Assembly: GCA_016703665.1 (NCBI GenBank)
Contig: JADJBS010000004.1
Location: forward strand, 1-64,000
Direction: 5' to 3'
Length of the DNA: 64,000 nucleotides
Source of the DNA: Candidatus Defluviibacillus avedoerensis
GTDB taxonomy: Bacteria; Pseudomonadota; Gammaproteobacteria; Burkholderiales; Burkholderiaceae_C
Shown here: one piece after another, positions 53,161 to 62,267 of the stretch
Layout of the letters: every line of letters begins with the position of its first letter
Position numbering within the stretch: position 1 is the first letter of the stretch
Position numbers and translations under genes: made by a program
Notes under the pieces: generated by a model
Told to the model about the DNA's origin: nothing
The model's database searches: none
The model's input: the letters and a program-made list of their open reading frames with translations, nothing else

Positions 53161-54345
53161 TCAGATCAGACGCTTGATCTGGGCCTGCGCCGTTGCACGC
53201 GCGGCAGCATCCAGCGCCAACAAATCCTCAAGCGTGGAAGGCTTGGAGATGGTGGCGGTCTCTAAAGTTGCAAGATTGAGTTGATGAATCTGGTCAAAGC
53301 GAATCTGTTTGTCCAAAAAAGCCGCAACGCCAACTTCGTTGGCCGCATTGAGTACTGCGGTTGTACCTGGCTCGGCACGCAAGCTGTCCCAGGCCAGTTG
53401 AAGGCCGGGAAAGCGAACTGGATCCAGCGGTTCAAAGGTCATGGCACTGAGGGTAGCGAAGTTCAGAGTCGATGCACCACTTTCCATTCGGTCTGGCCAA
53501 CCCAAGCCATAGGCAATCGGAACCCGCATATCAGGTGTACCCAATTGAGCGACGATAGAAGCATCACGGTATTGCACCATTGAGTGGATGATGCTTTGCG
53601 GGTGGACAACGACTTCGATGCGCTCAGGTTGCAAGCCAAACAGGTACCGCGCCTCAATCACCTCCAGCGCTTTGTTCATCATGGTGGCTGAATCCACTGA
53701 GATTTTCCGACCCATCACCCAATTGGGGTGCGCACATGCTTGTTCGGGCGTCACATCCCGTAAGCGTGCGGGGTCCAAGGTACGAAACGGGCCACCGGAT
53801 GCCGTCAGAATGATTTTTTCCACCCGCGCATCCCAGCTTGAAGAATCTTCCGGCAAAGATTGAAAAATAGCTGAGTGCTCGCTGTCGATCGGTAACAGGC
53901 GTGCACCGCCTGCTTTGACAGCCTCCATGAAGACATCCGCGCCAACAACCAAGGCCTCTTTGTTTGCCAGCAACAGGCGTTTTCCTGCGCGGGCTGCCGC
54001 CAAACACGGACCCAAACCGGCCGCACCAACGATGGCCGCCATGACAGCATCGGTATTTTCGTGGCACGCTACATTTTGAATAGCGTCTGCGCCACATAAG
54101 ACCTTCGATGGCAACCCATTCGCCTTTACTTTTTGCGCCAACTCACGGCCTGCAGCCTCGTCCGCCATCACTGCAAACTCTGGCTTGAACTGAGCGCATT
54201 GTTTGAGCATCAGATCAACTTGTCGGGCTGCAGTCAGCGCGAATACTTTGAAACGCTCAGGATGACGTGCAGCCACATCCAAAGTGTTGGTACCAACAGA
54301 ACCTGTCGAACCAAGCACGGTCAGTCGGATCATCGGAGAAGTCAT
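53161..54345 (-). CDS. dxr: 1-deoxy-D-xylulose 5-phosphate reductoisomerase
   Basis: 394 residues. It makes 2-C-methylerythritol 4-phosphate in isoprenoid synthesis. The NADPH motif is VLGSTGSVGTNTLDVA, metal and substrate residues are in LLPIDSEHSAIFQSL, and later NWVMGRKISVDSATMMNKAL. Four bases separate it from cdsA. Confidence 0.97.
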   Translation of the reverse strand: MTSPMIRLTVLGSTGSVGTNTLDVAARHPERFKVFALTAARQVDLMLKQCAQFKPEFAVMADEAAGRELAQKVKANGLPSKVLCGADAIQNVACHENTDAVMAAIVGAAGLGPCLAAARAGKRLLLANKEALVVGADVFMEAVKAGGARLLPIDSEHSAIFQSLPEDSSSWDARVEKIILTASGGPFRTLDPARLRDVTPEQACAHPNWVMGRKISVDSATMMNKALEVIEARYLFGLQPERIEVVVHPQSIIHSMVQYRDASIVAQLGTPDMRVPIAYGLGWPDRMESGASTLNFATLSAMTFEPLDPVRFPGLQLAWDSLRAEPGTTAVLNAANEVGVAAFLDKQIRFDQIHQLNLATLETATISKPSTLEDLLALDAAARATAQAQIKRLI

Positions 54346-54349
54346 GGCA

Positions 54350-55202
54350 TCAGGACAGCAGGGTATATAACATCATCGCCAGCGGCAAGGTGGGCAGCAA
54401 AGCATCCACTCGGTCAAGCACGCCGCCGTGTCCTGGCAAGAGACCGCTGCTGTCCTTGACGCCAACGCTGCGCTTGATCAAAGACTCCACCAAGTCGCCA
54501 GCGACGCTCATGGCGCCCATGAACAAAACAACGATGGGCAGCAACGGCCAGCTTTGCATGACCACACGCGTGTACAGGCTGGGTACGCTGGCCTGCCAAT
54601 GCGCATCCAGATAGGTCCAGATCAGCGCCAAAACCAAAACACCCACCATCCCGCCCCAAACGCCTTCCCAGCTTTTACCCGGACTGATAGACGGTGCCAG
54701 CTTGACCTTGGCTATGCGCATGCCAAAGGCCCTGCCTGCAAAGTAAGCAGCAATGTCAGCCATCCACACCAGAACCAGAACTGAAAGCAGGAAATTGATG
54801 CCGATTACCCTGGCCTGCGCAACCGCAAGCCACGCAGCCCACAACGCCAGTACGCCACCAATCACTCGAACCGCTTTGGGTAGGTCTGCCCAACCTGACA
54901 CACCCCGGTGAAGCAGGGCCGCAGCACCGAGAACCCAGGCAGCGCCAACAATGGACCAAAACAGTGGGAGTGACTTGGTGAGCCAACCCAGCTTCCATGA
55001 GACCGCACAGAGGACAACACAGTCCATGCCAATCAAAAGTGAGCTTTTGGGGCCATACCCATTCATCCGACCCCATTCCCAGGCGCCAGCAGCCATTAAT
55101 ATCAGGGTAACGGCACAAAAAGGGGTCAGCACTGTCAGCAAAGAGTGCTGGCAACAGAATCGCCAGAAGAACAAGTGCCGTGATGATGCGTTGTTTGAGC
55201 AT
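54350..55202 (-). CDS. cdsA: Phosphatidate cytidylyltransferase, one-base frameshift near the N-terminus
   Basis: Makes CDP-diacylglycerol from phosphatidate and CTP in the inner membrane. The family signature is SPGKSWEGVWGG with the ending DSSGLLPGHGGVLDRVD. The natural N-terminus MLKQRIITALVLLAILLPAL begins at ATG 55202, but the frame must change at about 55117-55125 (minus-strand run of C4 then T5, one base too many) to reach CAVTLILMAAGAWEWGRMNG. As written, the remaining frame opens only at TTG 55174, within the first helix. Because cdsA is essential, an error in the sequence is the simplest explanation. Corrected length is about 283 residues. Confidence 0.88.
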
Positions 55203-55207
55203 CGGGC

Positions 55208-55921
55208 TCAGACGGTTTCGCCAAGCTGCTGGGATGTTTTTCCAAAGCGGCGTTCTCGCTGGTTGTAGGCCGCAATGGCGACGTCAAGCGCCGCCTCATC
55301 AAAATCTGGCCAGAATTTGTCGCTGAAATACAGCTCCGAATAGGCGGCTTGCCAGAGCAAGAAATTGCTGATTCGCTGCTCACCACCAGTACGGATCAAA
55401 AGATCCGCGTCCGGAACATGCGACATGGCCATCGCACGGTCCAAACTTAACTCTGTAATGGGTTCTTGCTTTGCAGCAAGGGCAGCAGCAGCCTGGGCAA
55501 TGTCCCACCTTCCGCCATAGTTGAAGCAGACATTGAGCATGATACACGTGTTATGCGCAGTGAGGCGCTCTGCATCGGCCAAACCCGCCTTCACTTTGTC
55601 TGACAAACCTTCACGGTCACCCACGAAGACCAATCGGACTCCGTCGGCCAACAAGTCAGGGACCTCCCTTGACAAAGCCATGGCCAACAAATCCATCAAG
55701 CCAGAAACTTCCTCTTTGGGTCGGTTCCAGTTCTCAGACGAGAATGCAAATACAGTGAGAACTTTGACATTGCGGTCAGCACAGGCCTTGACGCAACGGC
55801 GCAAGGACTTCACACCCTGCTGGTGTCCGGCAATTCGAGGCAAAAACCGCTTGGTAGCCCAACGACCATTGCCGTCCATGACAATGGCGATGTGATGCGG
55901 ACCTTGAACCATGGCAGTCAA
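55208..55921 (-). CDS. uppS: Undecaprenyl diphosphate synthase
   Basis: 237 residues. It builds C55 polyprenyl diphosphate for cell-wall carriers. The catalytic Asp is in AIVMDGNGRWATKR, with FAFSSENWNRP and the C-terminal DLLIRTGGEQRISNFLLWQ. ATG 55921 or the in-frame ATG 55912 is the start. A REP-like stretch lies upstream. Confidence 0.96.
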   Translation of the reverse strand: MTAMVQGPHHIAIVMDGNGRWATKRFLPRIAGHQQGVKSLRRCVKACADRNVKVLTVFAFSSENWNRPKEEVSGLMDLLAMALSREVPDLLADGVRLVFVGDREGLSDKVKAGLADAERLTAHNTCIMLNVCFNYGGRWDIAQAAAALAAKQEPITELSLDRAMAMSHVPDADLLIRTGGEQRISNFLLWQAAYSELYFSDKFWPDFDEAALDVAIAAYNQRERRFGKTSQQLGETV

Positions 55922-55934
55922 TGCCTTAGACCTT

Positions 55935-56025
55935 GCGCAAGCGCCACCGGGCCGCTAAGCAGGTCTAGCCCAGCCTTAACCAGAACGTGGGCGAAGGCCC
56001 CCTTGGTGGAAAGCGAAGCACACAC
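55935..56025. repeat. Second, diverged copy of the GC-rich repeat between frr and uppS
   Basis: On the minus strand it has GGGGGCCTTCGC and CGGCCCGGTGGCGCT, the same blocks as the lpxB element at 46556-46625, with about 40 bases between them. It fills most of the 127-base frr-uppS gap, the widest gap inside the gene block. Confidence 0.5.
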
Positions 56026-56048
56026 AGAGGGGAGCGTGAGGGGCAGAG

Positions 56049-56609
56049 TCATACAGCCATGATTTCCTGTTCTTTGGCTGCAACAAGGTGATCAATTTCA
56101 ATCACGTGCTTGTCCGTCACCTTCTGGATCTCGGTTTCCGCACGTTTTTGATCGTCTTCAGAGGCGACTTTGTCTTTGACTAGTTTCTTGACTGCCTCGT
56201 TCGCATCGCGGCGCAGGTTACGCACAGCAATTTTGGCAGTTTCACCTTCATGGCGAACTACCTTGGTCAACTCCTTGCGGCGCTCCTCCGACATCGGAGG
56301 CAGCGGCACACGAATCAGTTCACCCATGCTGGACGGGTTCAATCCAAGATCACTGTCACGGATGGCTTTTTCAATCTTGGCGCCCATGCCTTTTTCCCAA
56401 GGCTGAACACTGATGGTGCGGGAATCCAGCAAGGACACATTGGCCACTTGCGTGATGGGAACAGGAGACCCGTAGTAATCTACTTGTACAGAATCCAGCA
56501 TGGCAGGATTGGCACGACCCGTACGGATCTTAGACAGATTGTTTTTGAAAGCTGCAATGGACTGGTCCATTTTGCCTTCTGCATTCTTGCGGACGTCAGC
56601 AATTGTCAT
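56049..56609 (-). CDS. frr: Ribosome recycling factor
   Basis: 186 residues. It splits post-termination ribosomes with EF-G. Signature: KIRTGRANPAMLDSVQVDYY, then RTISVQPWEKGMGAKIEKAI and RVPLPPMSEERRKEL. The length is standard, and the gene starts MTIADVRKNAEGKMD, 35 bases after pyrH. Confidence 0.97.
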   Translation of the reverse strand: MTIADVRKNAEGKMDQSIAAFKNNLSKIRTGRANPAMLDSVQVDYYGSPVPITQVANVSLLDSRTISVQPWEKGMGAKIEKAIRDSDLGLNPSSMGELIRVPLPPMSEERRKELTKVVRHEGETAKIAVRNLRRDANEAVKKLVKDKVASEDDQKRAETEIQKVTDKHVIEIDHLVAAKEQEIMAV

Positions 56610-56644
56610 CTCATCTCTCCAGTGAGGTCCAGGATTTCAAACCC

Positions 56645-57367
56645 TTAAGCGTACACCAATGTACCTTCGTCTTCGCCGCAAACGACCCGCTTGAGCGCCC
56701 CATGCTTGAAGATGGAAAACACCTTGATTGGCAGCTTCTGGTCACGGCATAAGGCAAAGGCCGTGGCGTCCATGATGCCCAGATTGTTCTTGATGGCTTC
56801 ATCAAAGCTGATACGGCTGTAACGCGTTGCGTTGGGGTCTTTTTTCGGGTCGGCGGTGTAGACCCCGTCCACCTTGGTGGCTTTTAGCACCAGCTCTGCA
56901 CCAATTTCGGCACCACGCAATGCAGCGGCAGTGTCTGTGGTGAAGAAAGGATTGCCCGTCCCCGCAGCAAACACCACGACCTTGCCCTCTTCGAGATACT
57001 GCAAGGCCTTCGGTCGCACATAGGGTTCAACCACTTGGTCAATGGCAATGGCAGACATGACACGAGCGGTCAAACCGGCTTTGTTCATCGTGTCGGCCAA
57101 GGCCAGCGCATTCATGACCGTTGCCAGCATGCCCATGTAATCCGCCGTAGCACGGTCCATACCGACCGAGCCGCCTGCGACACCCCGAAAGATATTGCCG
57201 CCACCGATCACAACAGCGACCTGGACACCCATCCGGGTAACTTCAGCCACCTCTTCAACCATACGAACGATGGTTGCCCGGTTGATGCCAAACTGGTCGT
57301 CGCCCATGAGCGCTTCCCCCGACAGCTTCAACAAGATACGCTTGTGGGCTGGGGTTGATGTGCTCAT
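56645..57367 (-). CDS. pyrH: Uridylate kinase
   Basis: 240 residues from ATG 57367, which has GGAG upstream; the frame to 57403 adds 12 residues and is less likely. It phosphorylates UMP. Motifs: RILLKLSGEALMG, VVIGGGNIFRG, FAAGTGNPFFTTDTAAALR. It sits between tsf and frr as usual. Confidence 0.96.
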   Translation of the reverse strand: MSTSTPAHKRILLKLSGEALMGDDQFGINRATIVRMVEEVAEVTRMGVQVAVVIGGGNIFRGVAGGSVGMDRATADYMGMLATVMNALALADTMNKAGLTARVMSAIAIDQVVEPYVRPKALQYLEEGKVVVFAAGTGNPFFTTDTAAALRGAEIGAELVLKATKVDGVYTADPKKDPNATRYSRISFDEAIKNNLGIMDATAFALCRDQKLPIKVFSIFKHGALKRVVCGEDEGTLVYA

Positions 57368-57412
57368 GGAATCTCCTTCGATTGATGGGGTATTTTCAGG
57401 CAAAAACGACGT

Positions 57413-58336
57413 TCAAGCGGCGGCTTTGGCAGCTGCCACTTGTGCAGCCACTTCGGCTGCAAAGTCATCAACCTTCTTCTCGATGCCTTCGCCGACCACA
57501 TACAGGGTAAACGCCTTAACGCTGGTACCCACAGTCTTCAGCATTTGCTCAACGGTTTGCTTGTCATTCTTGACGAATGGTTGATTGAACAGCGAGACCT
57601 CTTTCAGGTACTTCTGCACACCACCTTCGATACGCTTGGCGACAATCTCTGCCGGCTGAGCAGGCTTGCCAGCGGCTTCAGCCACCTTGCGGTCTTCTTC
57701 TGCTTTGCCAGCAGCGACTGCTCGCTCTTTTTCGATCAACTCAGCAGGCACGTCAGAACTGGTCAAAGCCACTGGCTTCATCGCAGCAATGTGCATGGCA
57801 ACGTCCTTGGCCGCAGTTTCGTCACCGTCAAATTCAACGACTACACCAATACGGGTGCCATGCAGATACGCGGCCAATTTGGCTGCGCCATCAAAACGTT
57901 TGAAGCGACGGAAGCTCATGTTCTCGCCAATCTTGCCGATCAAACCCTTGCGCACGTCTTCAAGCGTAGGGCCAAATCCATCCTGGCTATAGGCTATCGC
58001 GCCCAGTGCAGCCACATCAGCGGGATTGTTCTTGGCGATCAGTTCGGCGGCAGCGTTTGCCAGCGCCAGGAAACTGTCATTCTTGGTCACGAAATCTGTT
58101 TCGCAATTGACTTCCAGCAAGGCACCCAAGTTTCCATTGATGTAGCTGGTCACCACGCCTTCAGCAGTCACGCGGCTTGACGCCTTGCCCGCCTTGTTGC
58201 CCAGTTTGATGCGCAACAGTTCTTCTGCTTTGACCATGTCGCCATCGGCTTCAGTCAGTGCCTTTTTGCATTCCATCATGGGAGCATCGGTCTTGCCACG
58301 CAGTTCAGCCACCATGCTTGCGGTAATTGCAGCCAT
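57413..58336 (-). CDS. tsf: Elongation factor Ts
   Basis: 307 residues. It exchanges GDP for GTP on EF-Tu. The N-terminal UBA-like domain is AITASMVAELRGKTDAPMME, and the core contains EVNCETDFVTKND. It lies 81 bases after rpsB, with a hairpin in the gap. Confidence 0.97.
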   Translation of the reverse strand: MAAITASMVAELRGKTDAPMMECKKALTEADGDMVKAEELLRIKLGNKAGKASSRVTAEGVVTSYINGNLGALLEVNCETDFVTKNDSFLALANAAAELIAKNNPADVAALGAIAYSQDGFGPTLEDVRKGLIGKIGENMSFRRFKRFDGAAKLAAYLHGTRIGVVVEFDGDETAAKDVAMHIAAMKPVALTSSDVPAELIEKERAVAAGKAEEDRKVAEAAGKPAQPAEIVAKRIEGGVQKYLKEVSLFNQPFVKNDKQTVEQMLKTVGTSVKAFTLYVVGEGIEKKVDDFAAEVAAQVAAAKAAA

Positions 58337-58373
58337 TTTGTTTCTCTCTTCTCAATCAGTTCAAATTCGGTTG

Positions 58374-58398
58374 AAAAAAAGGGGCTACAAGAGCCCCT
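58374..58398 (-). terminator. Rho-independent hairpin (attenuator) between rpsB and tsf
   Basis: On the minus strand, GGGGCT and AGCCCC arms with a 5-base loop are followed by a T7 run (58374-58380). A partial terminator here would let rpsB be transcribed more than tsf. Confidence 0.75.
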
Positions 58399-58417
58399 GA
58401 TTCAGCAGGACTCGGAG

Positions 58418-59170
58418 TCAGGCAGCTGCACCCTCTTGCACTTCAACAAACTCATCAGCACCTTCGGCCACAGCCTTGACCACGTCGTTCATGGCATTTG
58501 CACGGCCTTCGATGATCGCGTCAGCAATACCGCGGGCATACAAAGCGACGGCCTTGGAGGAGTCATCATTGCCAGGGATCACATAATTGATGCCTTCTGG
58601 AGAATGGTTGGTATCCACCACACCGATCAATGGAATGCCCAGCTTCTTGGCTTCCGCCACGGCAATCTTGTGGAAACCTACATCGATAATGAAGATGGCA
58701 TCAGGCAGGCCGTTCATGTCTTGAATGCCGCCAATGTCTTTTTCCAGCTTTTCGAGTTCGCGGGCAAACATGAGCTGCTCTTTCTTGCTCATGGATTCCA
58801 GGCCAACTTCCTGCTGAGCCTTCATGTCCTTCAGACGCTTGATTGAGGTCTTGACCGTCTTGAAGTTGGTCAACATGCCACCCAGCCAGCGCTGGTCAAC
58901 AAAAGGTACACCTGCGCGACGTGCCTCTTCGGCCACTGTCTCGCGGGCCTGTCGCTTGGTGCCAACCATCAAAATGGTGCCACGGTTGGCAGACAGTTGC
59001 TTGGCAAACTTGGCTGCCTCCTGAAACATTGGCAGCGATTTTTCCAGGTTGACAATGTGAATCTTGTTGCGATGGCCGAAAATAAACGGAGCCATCTTGG
59101 GGTTCCAGAAGCGGGTTTGGTGACCAAAATGGACACCTGCTTCCAGCATTTCGCGCATGGTAACGGACAT
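58418..59170 (-). CDS. rpsB: 30S ribosomal protein S2
   Basis: 250 residues. It starts MSVTMREMLEAGVHFGHQTR, with the conserved FGHRNKIHIVNLEKSLPMF and LIGVVDTNHSPEGINYVIPG. First gene of the long minus-strand block. The 260-base leader (59171-59430, shared with the divergent dadA-like gene) contains a minus-strand TAGAAT -10-like box and GC-rich stems that could bear on S2 autoregulation, but no known motif was confirmed. Confidence 0.97.
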   Translation of the reverse strand: MSVTMREMLEAGVHFGHQTRFWNPKMAPFIFGHRNKIHIVNLEKSLPMFQEAAKFAKQLSANRGTILMVGTKRQARETVAEEARRAGVPFVDQRWLGGMLTNFKTVKTSIKRLKDMKAQQEVGLESMSKKEQLMFARELEKLEKDIGGIQDMNGLPDAIFIIDVGFHKIAVAEAKKLGIPLIGVVDTNHSPEGINYVIPGNDDSSKAVALYARGIADAIIEGRANAMNDVVKAVAEGADEFVEVQEGAAA

Positions 59171-59430
59171 AAAAACTCCAAAAGGTTGGTTCTAAAATCC
59201 AGCCCGTTTTGGGCCTCTCTCGCGGAGAGACCCAGCACCTTAGGTGGGCTGGTTTGCGATTTGCTCCCATTCGCACTTACATGACAGTAAAGTATCAGAG
59301 AGCCTTTGATTCTAGCATGCCGGGCCAAATTTTGGCAGACCCATCGCGTTTATGCCCGCAGGCCGGGCATGAAAGCGTTGGACCCGAGCCAAGCCGTTAG
59401 ACTCGACTTGAGCCTATAGACACTTTGAAC

Positions 59431-60711
59431 ATGAAAATTGCAGTGATTGGGGCAGGTATTGTCGGCGTTACAACCGCCTATGAGCTTGCAGCGGACGGAC
59501 ATCAAGTCTCGGTTTTTGAGCGCCGCAGTGCCGTTGCAGAAGAAACAAGCTTTGCCAACGCAGGCGTGGTGGCTCCTGGCTACGTCACCCCGTGGGCAGT
59601 TCCTGGTATGCCTTCCAAGGTGCTGAGCAGTCTCTTCAGCAGTCATGCACCGGTTCGGGTCAGAGCCCCCCTATCAGCCAACGATATGGCATGGATGTGG
59701 CGATGGTATCGAGCATGCAACTTGCCGACCTACATGACAAACCGTGCACGCATGCAGCGTCTGGCCTATTACAGCCGCACCCGCCTGCATACACTCAGCA
59801 AAGATTTACACCTTGATTACGAACGCGCAGAAGGTTACATGGTACTTCTGCGATCGGAAAAAGAACATCTGTTGGTGCAACCCAGTCTGCAGGTGCTGCG
59901 CGACGCCAAGACGAGTTTCAAGGAACTGACTGCGGAGGAAGCCCGCAAGCTAGAGCCAGCCCTGAACCCAGATACCCCCCTTCATGCTTCCATTCATCTG
60001 CCACAAGATGAAGTGGGCAATTGCCGTCAGTTTGCCATGCTGCTGAAGTCCGAAGCTCAGCGCCTAGGCACCAACTTTGTCTTCAATACCCCCATCGTAG
60101 CCATTGATAAAGCAACGCCAGCGACACTTTGGGTAGCAAATGAAGACAGGTCCAGAAGTTTTGACGCTGTGGTTTTGTGTGCGGGCCTGGATTCAGCTGG
60201 TCTGATGAAGAACTTGGGAGTCAAGATACCGATGACTGCGGTGTATGGCTATTCAATCAGCGCTGCAGTCCGCGAACCCCTCAATGCTCCGCGCAGCGTC
60301 TTGATGGACGAACGCTACAAGGTGGCAATATCGCGTATCGGTCAACGCATTCGCGTCGCAGGCAGTGCAGAGATTGGCGGGTCATTGAACATTCACCGCG
60401 AGTCAGCCATTCAAACCCTGTACAAGGTACTGGGGGATTGGTTTCCGGGGGCCGCTCAACTCGCTTCACATCGCCGTGGCAATGCGGTCGGTACAGGAGT
60501 TCAGGAATGGAAAGGCGCACGCCCTATGCTGCCCGATGGCCCACCAATCATAGGTTCAAGTGGGCTTCCCGGTCTCTGGTTGAATCTTGGTCATGGCTCA
60601 AGCGGTTGGGCCTTAAGTTGTGGATGTGCGCGGGCCGTTACTGATCTGATCGCAGGACGCAAACCCGACGTTGATCTTGACGGTCTGGGCATGGAGCGGC
60701 TCAAGCACTGA
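59431..60711 (+). CDS. dadA: D-amino-acid dehydrogenase (DadA-like)
   Basis: A 426-residue FAD enzyme that deaminates D-amino acids to keto acids and feeds the quinone pool. Rossmann motif IAVIGAGIVGVTTAYELAAD is followed by TSFANAGVVAPGYVTPWAVP, the DadA signature, and the end GLPGLWLNLGHGSSGWALSC. ATG 59431 directly precedes the Rossmann motif. No alanine racemase gene (dadX) is adjacent, so the substrate range may be broader than D-alanine. Confidence 0.87.
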   Translation: MKIAVIGAGIVGVTTAYELAADGHQVSVFERRSAVAEETSFANAGVVAPGYVTPWAVPGMPSKVLSSLFSSHAPVRVRAPLSANDMAWMWRWYRACNLPTYMTNRARMQRLAYYSRTRLHTLSKDLHLDYERAEGYMVLLRSEKEHLLVQPSLQVLRDAKTSFKELTAEEARKLEPALNPDTPLHASIHLPQDEVGNCRQFAMLLKSEAQRLGTNFVFNTPIVAIDKATPATLWVANEDRSRSFDAVVLCAGLDSAGLMKNLGVKIPMTAVYGYSISAAVREPLNAPRSVLMDERYKVAISRIGQRIRVAGSAEIGGSLNIHRESAIQTLYKVLGDWFPGAAQLASHRRGNAVGTGVQEWKGARPMLPDGPPIIGSSGLPGLWLNLGHGSSGWALSCGCARAVTDLIAGRKPDVDLDGLGMERLKH

Positions 60712-60760
60712 TTTCCGCTTAAGTGATGAGTTCTCTTGCTGGCGCGCTATGCTGTCAGCC

Positions 60761-62236
60761 ATGCACAGACTGGATTTCAAGCACGCAACACCCATCTACA
60801 GCGCTGCAACGCTTCGCGCCATGGAAGCGAAACTGGGTGCAGATTTACCACCGCATACTCTGATGGAGCGTGCTGGACTCGGGGTCGCTCGATTGGCTTT
60901 AGCGATCGCACCTCATTCTCGCTGCATCTGGGTTGCCTGTGGACCAGGCAACAACGGTGGAGACGGACTCGAGGCGGCGATACTTTTGCACCAATGGGGC
61001 AAGGCGGTCGTGGTGACTTGGCTGGGAAATGAGCACAACATGCCGAATGACGCGCGCATATCATTGTTGCGCGCACGCCAATCTCAAGTCGTATTTAGCC
61101 AAGAGCCGCCCGAAGGCCCTGATCTGTGCATAGATGCCTTGTTAGGCATCGGCAGCAGTCGGGCACCAAAGGGCCAAATGGCTGATTGGCTTGCTGCAAT
61201 GGCCCGCTCCAATGCGGTCATTCTTTGCGTAGATTTACCGAGTGGCCTAGATGCCGACACCGGTGACTTTAGTTCTATTTTTATAGCAAACTCTTTAATA
61301 GGAAAAAGCCAAGCCAGGATTTTCACACTCTCACTGTTGGGCATGAAGCCAGGCATGATCACTAACCAAGGGCGCGACGCTTGCGGAGAAATTTGGTGCG
61401 ACGATCTAGACGCGTCAGACAAGCTCAACGACTTCGCACCAACTGCCGTGCTGGCAGGCGTGCAGCTATCAAGGCAGTCGCTGCACAACAGTCACAAAGG
61501 TAGCTATGGTGACGTGCTGGTCATTGGTGGTGATGTTGGTATGGCCGGGGCAGCAGTACTGGCAGGTGATGCCGCCCTGCACGCTGGCACGGGTCGGGTT
61601 TACGTTAGCGTCCTTGATCCGGAGGCATCACTGCTGGGCAGCGACCGCCCTACTTTGATGTTCCGCAACTGGGCTGACCTGGACTTATCGAAGATGAGTG
61701 TGGTGATCGGGTGCGGAGGTGGTGAAGCAGTAAAGACGGTCCTTTTACAGGCCGTCGCTCACGCAGCCCATCTGGTTTTGGATGCCGATGCGCTTAACCA
61801 CATTACCAACAACCCGGCCTTACAAAACGCACTCATTGTGCGTGGCCAATTTGGGAGACCGGCGGTGCTGACACCCCATCCTTTGGAAGCGGCCCGCATG
61901 CTGGGCAGCACTAGCAAGGATGTCCAGGCAGATCGCCTGAAAGCAGCGCGACTTCTGTCAGAACGATTTTGCTGCACACTGGTGTTGAAAGGCTCAGGCA
62001 CAGTCATCGCCAGTCCTGGCCAGTTGCCAGTGATCAACCCGACGGGCAATGGCAGATTGGCCACGGCGGGCACGGGAGATGTTCTGGCTGGACTGATTGG
62101 CGCACGCCTGGCGCAGGGTATGTGCTCTCACGACGCAGCGATAGCTGCAGTCTGGCAGCACGGTCATGCAGCGGATAGCTGGCCCACAAACATCTCCTTA
62201 ACAGCTGACAGATTGGCACGGTCGCTTTTGCGATGA
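60761..62236 (+). CDS. nnr: Bifunctional NAD(P)HX epimerase/dehydratase
   Basis: 491 residues from ATG 60761 (ATG 60749 is also possible). The N-terminal epimerase half has CGPGNNGGDGLEAAILL; the C-terminal ADP/ATP-dependent dehydratase half (from about residue 240) has HKGSYGDVLVIGGDVGMAGA and NPTGNGRLATAGTGDVLAGL. It repairs hydrated NADH and NADPH. Single-chain fusion is the usual bacterial form. Confidence 0.94.
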   Translation: MHRLDFKHATPIYSAATLRAMEAKLGADLPPHTLMERAGLGVARLALAIAPHSRCIWVACGPGNNGGDGLEAAILLHQWGKAVVVTWLGNEHNMPNDARISLLRARQSQVVFSQEPPEGPDLCIDALLGIGSSRAPKGQMADWLAAMARSNAVILCVDLPSGLDADTGDFSSIFIANSLIGKSQARIFTLSLLGMKPGMITNQGRDACGEIWCDDLDASDKLNDFAPTAVLAGVQLSRQSLHNSHKGSYGDVLVIGGDVGMAGAAVLAGDAALHAGTGRVYVSVLDPEASLLGSDRPTLMFRNWADLDLSKMSVVIGCGGGEAVKTVLLQAVAHAAHLVLDADALNHITNNPALQNALIVRGQFGRPAVLTPHPLEAARMLGSTSKDVQADRLKAARLLSERFCCTLVLKGSGTVIASPGQLPVINPTGNGRLATAGTGDVLAGLIGARLAQGMCSHDAAIAAVWQHGHAADSWPTNISLTADRLARSLLR

Positions 62237-62267
62237 ATAAAGGGGTCAAGCATCTACACTCTGCGTT

